NCBI GenBank assembly: GCA_001797675.1
Contig: MGQB01000019.1
Span: 12,634-76,633 of the forward strand
Direction: 5' to 3'
From: Deltaproteobacteria bacterium RBG_13_43_22
GTDB lineage: Bacteria > Desulfobacterota > RBG-13-43-22
DNA length: 64,000 bases
Shown piece after piece: positions 45,714 to 55,708 of this stretch; within the stretch, counting starts at the first letter, position 1; each line of letters opens with the position of its first letter. The translations under genes and the position numbers were made by a program. The notes below the pieces were generated by a model that searched no databases, was not told the origin of the DNA, and worked only from the letters and a program-made list of their open reading frames with translations.

Positions 45714-47210
45714 CTATTTGACTAAAGCCAGGGCACTTCCTGCCTGGACCTGCTGGATCAAGTGATCCACGCTGGCATGCATGACGTCTAGAAAAGGGCC
45801 TGGAGAAAAACCAATCCACAAGACGAATATAGCCAGAGGCACCAGATAAACGATTTCTCTGAGATTCATATCTTTAAAGGAAGGGTTCCCTTGGCCACCC
45901 CAGGCAATCTTCTGGAGCAACCGGAGCATATAGGCGGCAGCCAGGACCACTCCAGGTATGGTCAGAGCTCCAATCAGTTTATTGTCCGCAAAGGTGCCGA
46001 TTAACACCAAAAGTTCGCCCACGAAACTGTTGGTTCCCGGAAAGGCCATCGAGGAGAGGCTGAACAAGCCTAAAAATCCTATATAAACAGGCATAATTTT
46101 ACTGATCCCGGAGTTGATCGAAATCAATCGGCTATGGCTTCTTTCGTAAATGATTCCCACACAGAGAAAGAGGGCCCCGGTGGTCACGCCGTGATTAATC
46201 ATCTGCAGCATGGCCCCTTCCAGCCCTGATTTATTGAAAAGAAAGGTCCCCAGGGTTACAAATCCCATATGGGCCACACTGGAATAGGCGATCAGTCTTT
46301 TCATGTCGCTTTGCCCCAGGGCTACATATCCTCCATAAAGGATGGAGATGATGGAAATCCAGAAAACATAAGGGGCAAAATAGATACTGGCCTGAGGGAG
46401 GATCGGCAGGCAAAAACGCACAAAACCGTAAGTCCCCATTTTCAATAATACGCTAGCCAGGATGACACTGCCGGCGGTCGGGGCCTCCACATGGGCGGCC
46501 GGCAACCAGGTATGAAGTGGAGCCATAGGGACCTTGATGGCAAAAGCGATTCCCATGGCCAGAAAGACCCAGAATTGAAAGTTAAATGAGTAGGTATGGG
46601 TCATCAACTCCGGTATGCTGAAGGTTCCGGTATTCAAATAAAGGGCGATCATGGCCACCATCAGGAAGACGCTGCCGGCCATGGTGTAAATGAAGAACTT
46701 AATCGAAGCATAAACCTTAGCCGGGCCACCCCAGACGGCGATCAATAAATACATGGGGACCAGCATGGCCTCGAAGAAAATATAGAAAAGAACGAAATCC
46801 AGGGCCGAGAAAACCCCGACGCAGGCGGTTTCAATCAAAAGGAGACAGAACAGAAATTCCTTGACCCGTTTCTCAATGTATTTCCAGGAGGCCAGGATAC
46901 AGATGGGCGTCAGCAGGGTGCTTAACAGGACCAGCAGGAGGCTGATACCGTCCACCCCCAGGGTGTAATTGATTTTAAATCCTGGGATCCAGGGGATATG
47001 CTCGGCAAACTGGTATTTATAAGTGGTAATATCAAAATTAAAATAAAGAGGCAGAGAAAGGGCGAAGGTCACTATACTAATGATAAGCGACCACACCTTG
47101 GCCGTCGTCTCATTTCGAAGCAGAAAAAGGACCACGGCCCCGGCCAGGGGTAAAAATATAAGAGTGCTTAGAACCGGATAACCAAGCTGATTGAGAATGA
47201 GAAAATCCAT
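45714..47210 (-). CDS. nuoM: NADH-quinone oxidoreductase subunit M (NuoM)
   Basis: A 498-residue antiporter-like subunit of complex I. It shows FYIFFEAMLVPMYLLI (channel Glu), AIKVPMAPLHTWLPAAHVEAPTAGSVILA (the conserved HTWLP region) and SDMKRLIAYSSVAHMGFVTLG. It is preceded by nuoL across a repeat element (47232-47320) and followed by nuoN after 83 bases. About 14 helices are expected in the inner membrane. Confidence 0.95.
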   Translation of the reverse strand: MDFLILNQLGYPVLSTLIFLPLAGAVVLFLLRNETTAKVWSLIISIVTFALSLPLYFNFDITTYKYQFAEHIPWIPGFKINYTLGVDGISLLLVLLSTLLTPICILASWKYIEKRVKEFLFCLLLIETACVGVFSALDFVLFYIFFEAMLVPMYLLIAVWGGPAKVYASIKFFIYTMAGSVFLMVAMIALYLNTGTFSIPELMTHTYSFNFQFWVFLAMGIAFAIKVPMAPLHTWLPAAHVEAPTAGSVILASVLLKMGTYGFVRFCLPILPQASIYFAPYVFWISIISILYGGYVALGQSDMKRLIAYSSVAHMGFVTLGTFLFNKSGLEGAMLQMINHGVTTGALFLCVGIIYERSHSRLISINSGISKIMPVYIGFLGLFSLSSMAFPGTNSFVGELLVLIGTFADNKLIGALTIPGVVLAAAYMLRLLQKIAWGGQGNPSFKDMNLREIVYLVPLAIFVLWIGFSPGPFLDVMHASVDHLIQQVQAGSALALVK

Positions 47211-47231
47211 GTTTGTTAATTTCCCTGAATT

Positions 47232-47320
47232 GACGGTATAAGGTCAACGGTATAAGGTATAAGGTTGATGGTACTTCCTTGTTTCTACCTTGAATCTTAA
47301 ACCGTACACCTTGTACCTTT
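47232..47320. repeat. Word-built inverted repeat (GGTATAAGGT type)
   Basis: The left arm (47232-47274) has four copies of GGTATAAGG-like words. The right arm (47286-47320) has TACCTTGAATCTTAAACCGTACACC and TTGTACC, their imperfect complements. It lies between nuoL and nuoM, inside an otherwise tight operon. Confidence 0.65.
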
Positions 47321-47323
47321 ATT

Positions 47324-49090
47324 TTATAAAAACCAATACACTCCAATAATCACAAAAATAACCAGCAGGGCAACCGCCAAATAGTTTTGTATGTTTCCGG
47401 TTTGTACCTTACGGACCTGATTTCCAAACTCCTGGGTCCCGTAAGCGACATTATCCACCACCCCATCGATGCCCCAGCGGTCGAACCAGGCAAAAAAACC
47501 GGCAAAGGCCATCATGGCTTTGAGACCGAGGCTTCGATAGAGTTCCCCCCAGCCGAAATCAAAGGACTGGATGAATTTATTATCGAACCACATAAAGCCG
47601 TCCACCAGCTTCCGGTAGAACCAATCGAAATCCAGATTGATTTTGGCTTCCGGTTGCAGTCTCTTGAGGAGCAGAAAGAACCCCAACCCGGTAAAAAGCA
47701 AAATCTGGATCGTTTCCGAGAGGTGGGGCAGGGCATAGGGGTGATATTCGGCCGCCGCTTCTTTGAAGGGAAGCAGGTCATATAAAACTTTAGGATAGAC
47801 CCCGATCAGGAAACACAAAAATGAGGTTATTCCCATGGCCCAGAGCATGTTTTTGGGAGGTTCTTTGGGTTTAAGGCCGGAGTCTTTTCCAAACCAGGCG
47901 AAATAGGGCAGTTTCAGACCTACGGAGAGAAAGGTTCCCACCGAGGCCAGGAGCATCAGGATCATAAGGACCGGATGGTGGGCGTGTTCGGCACCGGCTA
48001 CGATCATGGATTTGCTGACAAAGCCGCTGAACAAAGGAAATCCTGAGATGGATATTCCTCCCACCACATAAAAGATCAAGGACAGGGGCATGTATTTGTA
48101 GAGCCCGCCCAATTTATTCAATTTAGAAGTTCCGGTCATCATCAATATCGACCCGGCGCCCATGAACAGCAGGGCCTTGTAAAGGATATGGGCATAGGCA
48201 TGGGCGCAAGCCCCGTTCAAGGCCAGTTCGGTGCCGATACCGACGCCGGCCACCATGTAACCCACCTGGCTGATGATGTGATAAGACAGGATCCGTCGCA
48301 TGTCGTTTTCTATAGTAGCGTAACAGACCCCGTAAATAGTCATGACCGTACCCATGATGGCCAATACATCATACCCGGGAAAGCCCCGGGCCAGGACATA
48401 AACCGCCGTTTTCGTCGTGAAGGCACACATGAACACCGCCCCGGTCACCGTGGCTTCCGGATAGGCGTCAGGCAGCCAGGCATGCAGGGGGAAGACCGCA
48501 GCGTTGAGGGCAAACCCGGCCAGAATCAGATATTCGGCAACCCCGGCACCAGCCTTGGGGATCATCACGAAAGCCATGCTTCCGGTATTTTTATAATGCA
48601 AAAAGATACCGGCCAAGAGTAACAATCCGCCAAAAACATGCATCAAGAGATAACGGAATCCTGCCTTTATAGAAGCCGGCTCCCTGCGAAACCAAATCAA
48701 GAAGACCGAAGCAAAGGCCATCATTTCCCAGAAGATAAAGACGGTCAGATAATCTCCGGCAAAGACCACCCCCAGGGACCCGCCCACATAGAAGAAAGAA
48801 GCAATATGCTGGGCATCCTCCTTGACATGGAGACCATAAATGACCCCGATAAAGGCCATCAGAGTAAAGACATGGGCAAAAACATAACTTAAAGAGTCCA
48901 CCCGGCCCAGGATAATATTAAATCCTAAATAGTTAATCTCGCCATAGACCCCGATGTTCATGTTTACAACGGTAAGGAACGCCGCGGCCGGTATAGCCAG
49001 CAAGTAAACTTTTTTTAGCCAGCCCTTGAATACCGGGATCAGAAAAGCGCCGAGAATAAAGAAAAGGGCCGGATGAATAAACTTATCCAT
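47324..49090 (-). CDS. nuoL: NuoL-type antiporter subunit of complex I
   Basis: A 588-residue proton-channel subunit. The core has FIFWEMMAFASVFLIW (channel Glu), LHAWLPDAYPEATVTGAVFMCAFTTKTAVYVLA and NDMRRILSYHIISQVGYMVAG. The C-terminal part reads like the long lateral helix and last membrane segment of NuoL (VDGVVDNVAYGTQEFGNQVRKVQTG, then a helix to the end). It is shorter than typical NuoL (about 610-660) and also resembles MrpD/MrpA antiporters, so the symbol is by position and C-terminus. It overlaps the small upstream gene by eight bases. Confidence 0.82.
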   Translation of the reverse strand: MDKFIHPALFFILGAFLIPVFKGWLKKVYLLAIPAAAFLTVVNMNIGVYGEINYLGFNIILGRVDSLSYVFAHVFTLMAFIGVIYGLHVKEDAQHIASFFYVGGSLGVVFAGDYLTVFIFWEMMAFASVFLIWFRREPASIKAGFRYLLMHVFGGLLLLAGIFLHYKNTGSMAFVMIPKAGAGVAEYLILAGFALNAAVFPLHAWLPDAYPEATVTGAVFMCAFTTKTAVYVLARGFPGYDVLAIMGTVMTIYGVCYATIENDMRRILSYHIISQVGYMVAGVGIGTELALNGACAHAYAHILYKALLFMGAGSILMMTGTSKLNKLGGLYKYMPLSLIFYVVGGISISGFPLFSGFVSKSMIVAGAEHAHHPVLMILMLLASVGTFLSVGLKLPYFAWFGKDSGLKPKEPPKNMLWAMGITSFLCFLIGVYPKVLYDLLPFKEAAAEYHPYALPHLSETIQILLFTGLGFFLLLKRLQPEAKINLDFDWFYRKLVDGFMWFDNKFIQSFDFGWGELYRSLGLKAMMAFAGFFAWFDRWGIDGVVDNVAYGTQEFGNQVRKVQTGNIQNYLAVALLVIFVIIGVYWFL

Positions 49091-49340
49091 AGAAATCCTC
49101 TTTTTTCATCAGCACGGTATGGGCTAAGCCCTTCATGATCCGGATCAGAAGAATGCAGCAAATCAGTCCGAAAACAGACCAGAATCCCGGTATCCCTATT
49201 GTCTTTTCAAAAGGATCATGGGATTCAGGATGGGGAATCAGCGCACTAAAGATAACCGCCGCCGCCATGACCAGATAGAGTATCCATTTTAAGGCCTTTA
49301 AATGATCCCGCAGGTATTGTATGGGAGTTGCCCAGTTCAT
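49083..49340 (-). CDS. Small membrane protein inside the nuo operon
   Basis: An 85-residue protein with two predicted helices (about 17-35 and 49-68) and short charged tails. It begins MNWATPIQYLRDHLKALKW. I do not recognise a named family. It sits between two antiporter-type genes, two bases after the first and overlapping the second by eight, so it is likely an accessory membrane subunit of this complex I variant, perhaps linking the extra antiporter module. Start ATG. Confidence 0.7.
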   Translation of the reverse strand: MNWATPIQYLRDHLKALKWILYLVMAAAVIFSALIPHPESHDPFEKTIGIPGFWSVFGLICCILLIRIMKGLAHTVLMKKEDFYG

Positions 49341-49342
49341 AA

Positions 49343-50887
49343 TTAAAAAACCGCCTTAACGATATTCATTAAATAATCCGGATCTACGGCCTTAACAATA
49401 TTCATAAAATAGTCGGGATAGAGACCTAAAAGAACAGAGCCGATGGCCGTTAAAAATAAAGGAATTACCATAAAGGCCGGGGCTTCTTGAAGACCGTTTG
49501 TCGGGGTAAGGTGATCCGTCGGGACTTGGACTTCTTCATTGGGCCGACCGAAAAAGGCCCGGAGAATGACCGGGAAGAAGTAAGCAGTGTTCAATAGCGT
49601 ACTGGCCAACAGGACGACTAAAAAGATATTTTGATGGGCTTGCATAGCCCCTATGGCCAGATACCATTTGGTCACAAAGCCGCAGACTAAGGGAACCCCG
49701 ATCATGCTTAAAGAGGCGATACTGAAGGCCGCAAAGGTAAAGGGCATCTTTCGTCCCATGCCCGACATTTCGCTTATTTTTTTGGTATGCATAGCCACAT
49801 AAATGGACCCGGCGCACATAAAGAGGGTGATCTTGGAAAAGGCGTGGTTGGCAATATGAATCAAACCACCGGTAACCGCGCTGGGGGTCAGCAGGGCTAT
49901 ACCCAAAATAATATAAGACAATTGGCTGACCGTAGAATAGGCCAGTCTGGCCTTCAGGTCGTCTTTGGTCAGGGCGATAACCGAGGCCATAATAATAGTG
50001 AAAGAGGCGGCATAAGCCGTGGGTATCCCCAGATTTAATGAATTTAACATACCGACACCGAAGACCGAGAGCATCACCCGGCTGGTGCAGAAGACCCCGG
50101 CCTTGACTACGGCCACGGCGTGGAGCAGGGCGCTGACCGGGGTGGGGGCGACCATGGCCGAAGGCAGCCAGTTATGAAAAGGCATGATGGCCGCCTTGGC
50201 AAAACCGGCCATAAAGAGGATATAGGTGATGGTCACCAGTGTCGGATTGGCATCGGCAGGAAAAATCCCTTTGGTGATCCCGGACGGGGCGAAATCAAGC
50301 GTCCCGGCTAAAACATAGGTCAAGATAACGGCCGGCAGGAAAAAGGATTTGGCGGTACCGGTCAGGTAAACCATGTATTTTCGGCCACCCTCATAAGCCT
50401 CTTCGTCCTGATGATGGGCGACCAGGGGATAGGTGAAGATGGTGATGATTTCATAAAAAAAATACAGGGTAAACAGGTTGCCGGAAAAGGCCACCCCCAC
50501 CGCCCCGACGATGGCTACGGCAAAACAAAAATAATAACGGGTTTGGGCGTGTTCTTTCAGGGATCGCATGTAGCCGATGTTATAAAAGGTGACCAGGATC
50601 CAGAGAAAGGAAGAGATGGTTCCGAAAATGAGTCCCAGGGCATCCACCCTGAATTTCATGGATATTCCCGGTAAAATAACAAAGGGCGTATATTCAAAGG
50701 CCTTGCCGGCCAACACCTGCGGCGTCATCGAAAGGACGGTCAGAAAAGTGCCCACAGCGCCTAAAACCGACCAGGTCTCCCTCAAGTTCGGCTTTTTGGG
50801 CGTGAACATAATCAGCAGGGAGGCCACAGAGGCTATCAAAACGGCTAATATGGGCCGTATGGAGATAATGGTTTCCATTGTTTCCAT
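49343..50887 (-). CDS. Extra antiporter subunit (NuoN/MrpD-like) in the nuo operon
   Basis: A 514-residue membrane protein of the proton-antiporter family with FFYEIITIFTYPLVAHH (channel Glu), AIMPFHNWLPSAMVAPTPVSALLHAVAVVKAGVF and DDLKARLAYSTVSQLSYIILG. Standard complex I has one NuoL, one NuoM and one NuoN; this is a fourth such subunit, placed between nuoK and nuoL. It resembles MrpD of multisubunit Na+/H+ antiporters. The last 25 residues hold a tandem repeat (NIVKAVDPDYLMNIVKAV) encoded by two 36-base copies (about 49346-49420). Confidence 0.85.
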   Translation of the reverse strand: METMETIISIRPILAVLIASVASLLIMFTPKKPNLRETWSVLGAVGTFLTVLSMTPQVLAGKAFEYTPFVILPGISMKFRVDALGLIFGTISSFLWILVTFYNIGYMRSLKEHAQTRYYFCFAVAIVGAVGVAFSGNLFTLYFFYEIITIFTYPLVAHHQDEEAYEGGRKYMVYLTGTAKSFFLPAVILTYVLAGTLDFAPSGITKGIFPADANPTLVTITYILFMAGFAKAAIMPFHNWLPSAMVAPTPVSALLHAVAVVKAGVFCTSRVMLSVFGVGMLNSLNLGIPTAYAASFTIIMASVIALTKDDLKARLAYSTVSQLSYIILGIALLTPSAVTGGLIHIANHAFSKITLFMCAGSIYVAMHTKKISEMSGMGRKMPFTFAAFSIASLSMIGVPLVCGFVTKWYLAIGAMQAHQNIFLVVLLASTLLNTAYFFPVILRAFFGRPNEEVQVPTDHLTPTNGLQEAPAFMVIPLFLTAIGSVLLGLYPDYFMNIVKAVDPDYLMNIVKAVF

Positions 50888-50900
50888 GGGGATTAAAAAT

Positions 50901-51209
50901 CTATCCTTTCAATTCACTGACAGTATCCGGTTTAATCGTTCTAAATCGACGATAGACCGTGATAATGATACTTAGAGCAATGGCCGTTTCGGCCGCGGCC
51001 AGACCCATAATAAACAAGGTAAAGACCTGCCCGATGACCGCATCTTTGGATAAAAACATATTAAAGGCCATAAAGTTCAGAGCGGCCCCGTTGAGGATCA
51101 GTTCGGTGGCGACCAACATACCGATCAGACTGCTGTGCTGAAGAAGTCCGAAAATCCCGATGCAAAACAGTAAGGCACCCAGAATTAAATAGGTGATCAA
51201 ATGTTCCAT
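50901..51209 (-). CDS. nuoK: NADH-quinone oxidoreductase subunit K (NuoK)
   Basis: A 102-residue three-helix membrane subunit. It has the conserved Glu in LVATELILNGAALNFMAF (about residue 36) and a second in GLAAAETAIALSIIITVYR (about 72), both needed for proton transfer. It directly follows nuoJ with three bases between. Length and motifs are normal. Confidence 0.95.
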   Translation of the reverse strand: MEHLITYLILGALLFCIGIFGLLQHSSLIGMLVATELILNGAALNFMAFNMFLSKDAVIGQVFTLFIMGLAAAETAIALSIIITVYRRFRTIKPDTVSELKG

Positions 51210-51212
51210 AGG

Positions 51213-51746
51213 TTAGTCCCTTTTCTGGCCGATTCCGGCGATCATGATGGCTCCGATTATAGCTATGGCCAAAAGTAAGGAAATCAATTCAAAAACCAGA
51301 AAATACCGGGTCAGCAATTGCTGCCCCAGGGTCTTGATGCTCCAGTCCCTGGTGAGGGTGGTACCCGGCCCCCAGTTAACACTGATAATCATTTGGATCA
51401 TGCCGATAAAGGCTACCACACTGACGATCAGGGCGGCAATCACCTTGGTTTTTCTTTTTTTGGGCTGATCCAGTTCCTGGGGAGGGGAAAGCATGATGGC
51501 AAAGATATAGGTGATGCAGATGGCCCCGACATAAATCAATAACTGCATCATGGCCACAAACTGGCTGCCAAGAAATAAATAGATGCCGGTCACCCCGAAC
51601 ATGGATAAGGCCAGCCCCAAAATATTATGGAGGATTTTGGGCAGGGTGACGGCGATGAAAGCCCCGGCGAGGGTTAAAGCGACCATGAGCCAGAAGGCCC
51701 CCTGGGCTACGATGATCGGCGGTATAAAATCTGAAATGGTGGTCAT
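51213..51746 (-). CDS. nuoJ: NADH-quinone oxidoreductase subunit J (NuoJ)
   Basis: A 177-residue membrane subunit with five helices. The conserved helix MMQLLIYVGAICITYIFAIML (about 65-85) carries the pi-bulge-type YxGAI region of NuoJ. The ATG overlaps the nuoI stop by four bases, so the two are coupled. Confidence 0.93.
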   Translation of the reverse strand: MTTISDFIPPIIVAQGAFWLMVALTLAGAFIAVTLPKILHNILGLALSMFGVTGIYLFLGSQFVAMMQLLIYVGAICITYIFAIMLSPPQELDQPKKRKTKVIAALIVSVVAFIGMIQMIISVNWGPGTTLTRDWSIKTLGQQLLTRYFLVFELISLLLAIAIIGAIMIAGIGQKRD

Positions 51747-52201
51747 GGCCTTTCCTCTAACCGTTGCATGAGGTCAATAACCGTATCCCAGCGTGAATAA
51801 TAGACCAGCTCATATTCACGGGAGAATTTAAGGGTTTGTTCCGGGCAAACATCGACACACAGGCCGCAATGGCTGCATTTGGAAAAATCAATCACATAGT
51901 GGCGGCCGATTTTTTTATCGCCGGCTTTGGTCTTTTCCCCCTGGACCTTGATGACATGGGAAGGGCAGATACGGGCGCATAAACCACAGGCCACGCAATG
52001 ATGGGTCTTGGTGTCATCAAACCGGATCGCTTCGATGTGTCCCCGGAAATTCGGGGTCATGGTCAATTTTTTACGAGGGTATTGGACCGTGACAATCGGC
52101 GAAAAGAGCCTTTTCAGGGTGATCCACAGACCGACCGCCAGGCTTTTGGCTCCGGTTAAAATCTCCTGAATATATAGAATAAAGCCGTTGGACGTTTTCA
52201 T
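51743..52201 (-). CDS. nuoI: NADH-quinone oxidoreductase subunit I (NuoI)
   Basis: A 152-residue peripheral subunit that carries two [4Fe-4S] clusters (N6a/N6b). The motifs are CVACGLCARICPS (about 69-81) and CSHCGLCVDVCPEQ (about 109-122). An amphipathic N-terminal segment lies against the membrane. It passes electrons to NuoB. In this operon it may be the entry point for electrons, because NuoE, NuoF and NuoG are missing. Confidence 0.95.
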   Translation of the reverse strand: MKTSNGFILYIQEILTGAKSLAVGLWITLKRLFSPIVTVQYPRKKLTMTPNFRGHIEAIRFDDTKTHHCVACGLCARICPSHVIKVQGEKTKAGDKKIGRHYVIDFSKCSHCGLCVDVCPEQTLKFSREYELVYYSRWDTVIDLMQRLEERP

Positions 52202-52203
52202 TT

Positions 52204-53202
52204 TTATATGACCTTAAGGACAATAGCCGTGATCAAGAGATTGACCAGGGCAATCGGAATCAGGACTTTCCAGGCAAAATTCATCAGTTGATCAAAACGG
52301 AGCCGGGGATAGGTCCAACGCACCCACATGACCACGAAGATCAGGAAATAGACCTTAATGACAAACCAGATTAAACCGGGGAAGAAAGGCCCGAACCAAC
52401 CACCCAGAAACAGGACCGTGGCCATGGAAGCGGCGATGACCATATTGGTATATTCGGCCAGAAAAAAAAGGGAAAAGCGCATCCCGGTATATTCGGTATG
52501 AAACCCCGAAACCAGTTCCGACTCGGCCTCGACCAGGTCAAAAGGGGCCCGATTGCATTCCGCCGTGGTGGCAATGATAAAGATAATAGCGGCGACCGGC
52601 TGATAGAGGATATGCCAGACTGAGGACTGGGCATTGACGATTTCGCTCATTCTAAAGGTGTTGGTCATGATAATAACCGACATCGTGGACAGCAGCAAGG
52701 GGATTTCATAAGCCACATTCTGGGCCACGGCCCGAACGGCGCCGATCAGAGAATATTTATTATTGGAAGACCAGCCGGCCATCAGAATGGACAAAATAGA
52801 AATACTGGAGAAGGAGAAGATCAGCAAGACCCCTACATTCATTTCCCGTATCTGCATGATCGGGCTGAAGGAGATGGGCACCCAGCCGACGAAAGCCGGG
52901 ACAACGACCAGGATCGGGGCTAAAAAGAAAAGGACTTTGTCCGTCATTCCCGGAGTGACCATTTCTTTTCCCAGGAGTTTAACGGCATCGATCAGGGTCT
53001 GGAGTATCCCGTGAGGTCCTACCTCCATCGGGCCCGGCCGCAGTTGAATGTGACCGGCCACTTTTCTTTCTACCAGGACCAGGAAGGCGACGTTTAAAGG
53101 GACAAAGACGGCAATGATTAACAGGCCTATGACGGCCGCCATCAGGTCGGAACCCATAAAGGCAAAAATATCTTTTATGTAGGGAAGTTGTGTTATATTC
53201 AC
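52204..53202 (-). CDS. nuoH: NADH-quinone oxidoreductase subunit H (NuoH)
   Basis: A 332-residue eight-helix subunit that forms much of the quinone cavity. It shows [26 protein letters not shown] (about 40-65), [22 protein letters not shown] (about 214-235) and [16 protein letters not shown] near 300. Translation starts at GTG, overlapping the nuoD stop (GTGA). Length is typical. Confidence 0.96.
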   Translation of the reverse strand: MNITQLPYIKDIFAFMGSDLMAAVIGLLIIAVFVPLNVAFLVLVERKVAGHIQLRPGPMEVGPHGILQTLIDAVKLLGKEMVTPGMTDKVLFFLAPILVVVPAFVGWVPISFSPIMQIREMNVGVLLIFSFSSISILSILMAGWSSNNKYSLIGAVRAVAQNVAYEIPLLLSTMSVIIMTNTFRMSEIVNAQSSVWHILYQPVAAIIFIIATTAECNRAPFDLVEAESELVSGFHTEYTGMRFSLFFLAEYTNMVIAASMATVLFLGGWFGPFFPGLIWFVIKVYFLIFVVMWVRWTYPRLRFDQLMNFAWKVLIPIALVNLLITAIVLKVI

Positions 53203-54326
53203 CGATCAATCTCCGGAACGGTCACATCAATACTGCCGAAAATGGCAATGACATCGGCCAGAAAATGTCCTGGACAAATCTTGGTCATGGCAAATAAGTT
53301 AGAAAAGGAAGGTGCGCGTACTTTGATCCGGTAGGGGATGCGAGACCCGTCGCTGACGATATAAAAACCGACGGCACCCCGGGCACTTTCAAAAGTCAGA
53401 TAACATTCCCCTTCCGGAGGGGTGACAAAACGGGGGACTTTAGACCTGACCGGTCCCGGCGGCAGATGGTCCAAGGCCTGTTCAATAATGTTCAGACTCT
53501 GTTCGATTTCGGCCATCCGGACCTGGTAACGGGCCAGACAATCGCCTGCTTCCCGGGTGGGGATCTCAAAATTAAATTCCGGATAGGCCGAGTAAGGTTC
53601 ATTCTTCCGGACATCATATTTGACCCCCGATCCCCGTAAAGAAGGACCGGTAACCCCGTAGGTCAAGGCGTCTTCTTTGGAAATAACTCCAACACCCTTA
53701 GACCGCTTGATAAAAATAATATTTTGATTAATCAGATTTTCATAATCCCAGAAACGTCCCCTTAGGCGGTCTATAAAACGGCGCGTTCCGTTATAAAAAG
53801 CCTGATCGATATCATTGCGAACCCCGCCGAAACGGCCGTAACTATAGGTCAGGCGGGAACCGGCAATCCCTTCCAGGAGGTCCAGGATCTGTTCCCGGTC
53901 ATCCCAGCCCCAGAGAAAGGGGGTAATGGCACCGAGCCCCATGGCATAATCCATCGCGCCGATAAAATGGCTGGCAATCCGGTTCAGTTCCGAGGTGATC
54001 ACCCGGATATATTCCGCCCTCCTGGGCACCTCGATCCCGCAAAGCTTTTCCACAGCCATACAATAACCGTGATTGAAGATCATGCCGGAAAGATAATCCA
54101 TTCGGGCCGGATTGGGCAAGAATTGTTCATAGATCCGATTCTCGGCCATTTTTTCATGTCCCCGGTGAGAATAGCCGATTATCGGTTCGATTTTGATTAC
54201 CACCTCACCGTCGAGAGTCACCAGAAGGTGCATAACCCCATGCGTACTCGGGTGCTGAGGTCCCAGATTGAGTTGATAGACCCTCTGATTGACGGTTGCG
54301 TCGTCTATAGTTTTGATGTTCAACAT
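53199..54326 (-). CDS. nuoD: NADH-quinone oxidoreductase subunit D (NuoD, 49 kDa)
   Basis: The 375-residue quinone-site subunit related to the large subunit of NiFe hydrogenases. It has [14 protein letters not shown] (about 20-33), [18 protein letters not shown] and [21 protein letters not shown]. It ends [13 protein letters not shown], the usual NuoD C-terminus, and has no hydrogenase Cys pairs. It overlaps nuoC by seven bases and nuoH by four. Confidence 0.96.
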   Translation of the reverse strand: MLNIKTIDDATVNQRVYQLNLGPQHPSTHGVMHLLVTLDGEVVIKIEPIIGYSHRGHEKMAENRIYEQFLPNPARMDYLSGMIFNHGYCMAVEKLCGIEVPRRAEYIRVITSELNRIASHFIGAMDYAMGLGAITPFLWGWDDREQILDLLEGIAGSRLTYSYGRFGGVRNDIDQAFYNGTRRFIDRLRGRFWDYENLINQNIIFIKRSKGVGVISKEDALTYGVTGPSLRGSGVKYDVRKNEPYSAYPEFNFEIPTREAGDCLARYQVRMAEIEQSLNIIEQALDHLPPGPVRSKVPRFVTPPEGECYLTFESARGAVGFYIVSDGSRIPYRIKVRAPSFSNLFAMTKICPGHFLADVIAIFGSIDVTVPEIDR

Positions 54327-54814
54327 AAGATGTCGTCTATTTCTTCGGTGAATTTGGTCTTTCCGAAGTTTTTAAGTAAAGGGAAATAATCGGCATCATC
54401 AGGATTTATGATCCGTTTCAGGTCCGGATGCTCCTGGAAGCGGATGCCAAAGAAGTCATAGACCTCCCGTTCCAGCCAGATAGCTCCAGGATAAATGGCA
54501 GAGACGGAAAAGGGTGTGGCATCCTTTGCTATCCGGATACGGGTTATGACCCTGAAAACATCCTGATAATAAGTGGAATAAAGGTAAACCAATTCAAAAT
54601 GATCGATAAAATCAACGGCCGTAATGGTTTCCAGGTAAAAACGTTTATCCAGCATTACTTTGGCAACCCGTCGCATCCCGCCCTGGTCCAGACGGACCTC
54701 CAAGTGACAACCGGTTCTGGTATAGTCACTATCCTCTACTTGTCCCTCAGGTACGGCTTGAGTCAGGCTATTTTTTAGCTCTTCGAGCAGCTTTTTCTGC
54801 CCTGCGGTTGGCAT
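54320..54814 (-). CDS. nuoC: NADH-quinone oxidoreductase subunit C (NuoC, 30 kDa)
   Basis: A 164-residue hydrophilic subunit of the connecting module. The C-terminal signature is [21 protein letters not shown], with nearby [17 protein letters not shown]. It is separate from nuoD, not fused as in enterobacteria. The start region overlaps the end of nuoB by 47 bases, which is longer than the other overlaps; a later start is possible but the first residues are ordinary. Confidence 0.92.
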   Translation of the reverse strand: MPTAGQKKLLEELKNSLTQAVPEGQVEDSDYTRTGCHLEVRLDQGGMRRVAKVMLDKRFYLETITAVDFIDHFELVYLYSTYYQDVFRVITRIRIAKDATPFSVSAIYPGAIWLEREVYDFFGIRFQEHPDLKRIINPDDADYFPLLKNFGKTKFTEEIDDILC

Positions 54815-55334
54815 CTATCATTCCTTTGGTAATCTTGGTTTGTATCTTGAGAAATCCCTGTAGCAATGCTTCCGGACGCGGGGGGCACCCAGGGATATAG
54901 ACATCGACTGGTATGATTTTGTCCGCTCCGTTGACAATGGCGTACTGCCCGTCATAGGAAAAAGGGCCGCCGGAGATGGCGCAATTGCCCATAGCAATGA
55001 CATACCTGGGTGCGGGCATCTGGTCATAAAGGGTTTTTATGGCCGAAATCAATTTTTTAGGAATAGTCCCGGCAATGACCATGACATCGGATTGGCGTGG
55101 GGTACCCCTCGGGATGATTCCGAAACGATCCCAGTCAAAACGGGCCACTCCGGCGGCCATCATCTCGATGGCACAGCAGGCGATACCGAAGGTCAGGGGC
55201 CAGAGGGAACTGACCCGGGCCAGATTCAGCAAGTCCTGAACCAGTGCAAATCCCACCAGAGCAGGACTTTCCTTCGTTTCTATTGGAAGGCTCTGGGAGG
55301 GCAGACAAATCGAAGGGCTTCCCTTTACTTCCAT
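54768..55334 (-). CDS. nuoB: NADH-quinone oxidoreductase subunit B (NuoB)
   Basis: The 188-residue subunit that carries cluster N2, which reduces quinone. The ligands are the tandem Cys pair in [11 protein letters not shown] (about 50-60), Cys in MGNCAISGG and Cys in [11 protein letters not shown] (about 140-150). It has a somewhat long N-terminal tail of about 30 residues before the family core. It overlaps nuoA by ten bases. Confidence 0.95.
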   Translation of the reverse strand: MEVKGSPSICLPSQSLPIETKESPALVGFALVQDLLNLARVSSLWPLTFGIACCAIEMMAAGVARFDWDRFGIIPRGTPRQSDVMVIAGTIPKKLISAIKTLYDQMPAPRYVIAMGNCAISGGPFSYDGQYAIVNGADKIIPVDVYIPGCPPRPEALLQGFLKIQTKITKGMIDANRRAEKAARRAKK

Positions 55335-55708
55335 TTAAAGACTCCTTTACGCCAGGAATAGACAATCGCCAACGATATCAGAAAGAGAAAAATGAAGAAT
55401 TCTATCAGCTCCGAAACCCCTGTTCCCTTTTGATAAGCGATAAGTACCGGAAAGAGATAAAGCACATCCACATCGAAGGCCAGAAAGATCAGGGCAAAAA
55501 GATAATAGGAGGCCCCGAATTGCATCCAGGCCGTCTTGATGGGGGGCATCCCGCTTTCATAGGTCACCAGCCTTTTTTCCCCAAAGACGCGTGGACCGAG
55601 TACGAAGTTGATGATCACCATGGTCAGAGGCAGTAATAGACCGACAAGAAAGAAGATGAAGACATACAAAAAATCACCGAGGCCGGCTTGTAACATCTGA
55701 GAAAACAC
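55325..55708 (-). CDS. nuoA: NADH-quinone oxidoreductase subunit A (NuoA)
   Basis: A 127-residue three-helix subunit and first gene of the operon. It shows the conserved loop [38 protein letters not shown]. The start is taken as GTG 55708 because AAGGAG lies 10 bases upstream; the ATG 12 bases further in lacks a site at good distance. A possible promoter is at 55794-55822. Confidence 0.93.
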   Translation of the reverse strand: MFSQMLQAGLGDFLYVFIFFLVGLLLPLTMVIINFVLGPRVFGEKRLVTYESGMPPIKTAWMQFGASYYLFALIFLAFDVDVLYLFPVLIAYQKGTGVSELIEFFIFLFLISLAIVYSWRKGVFKWK

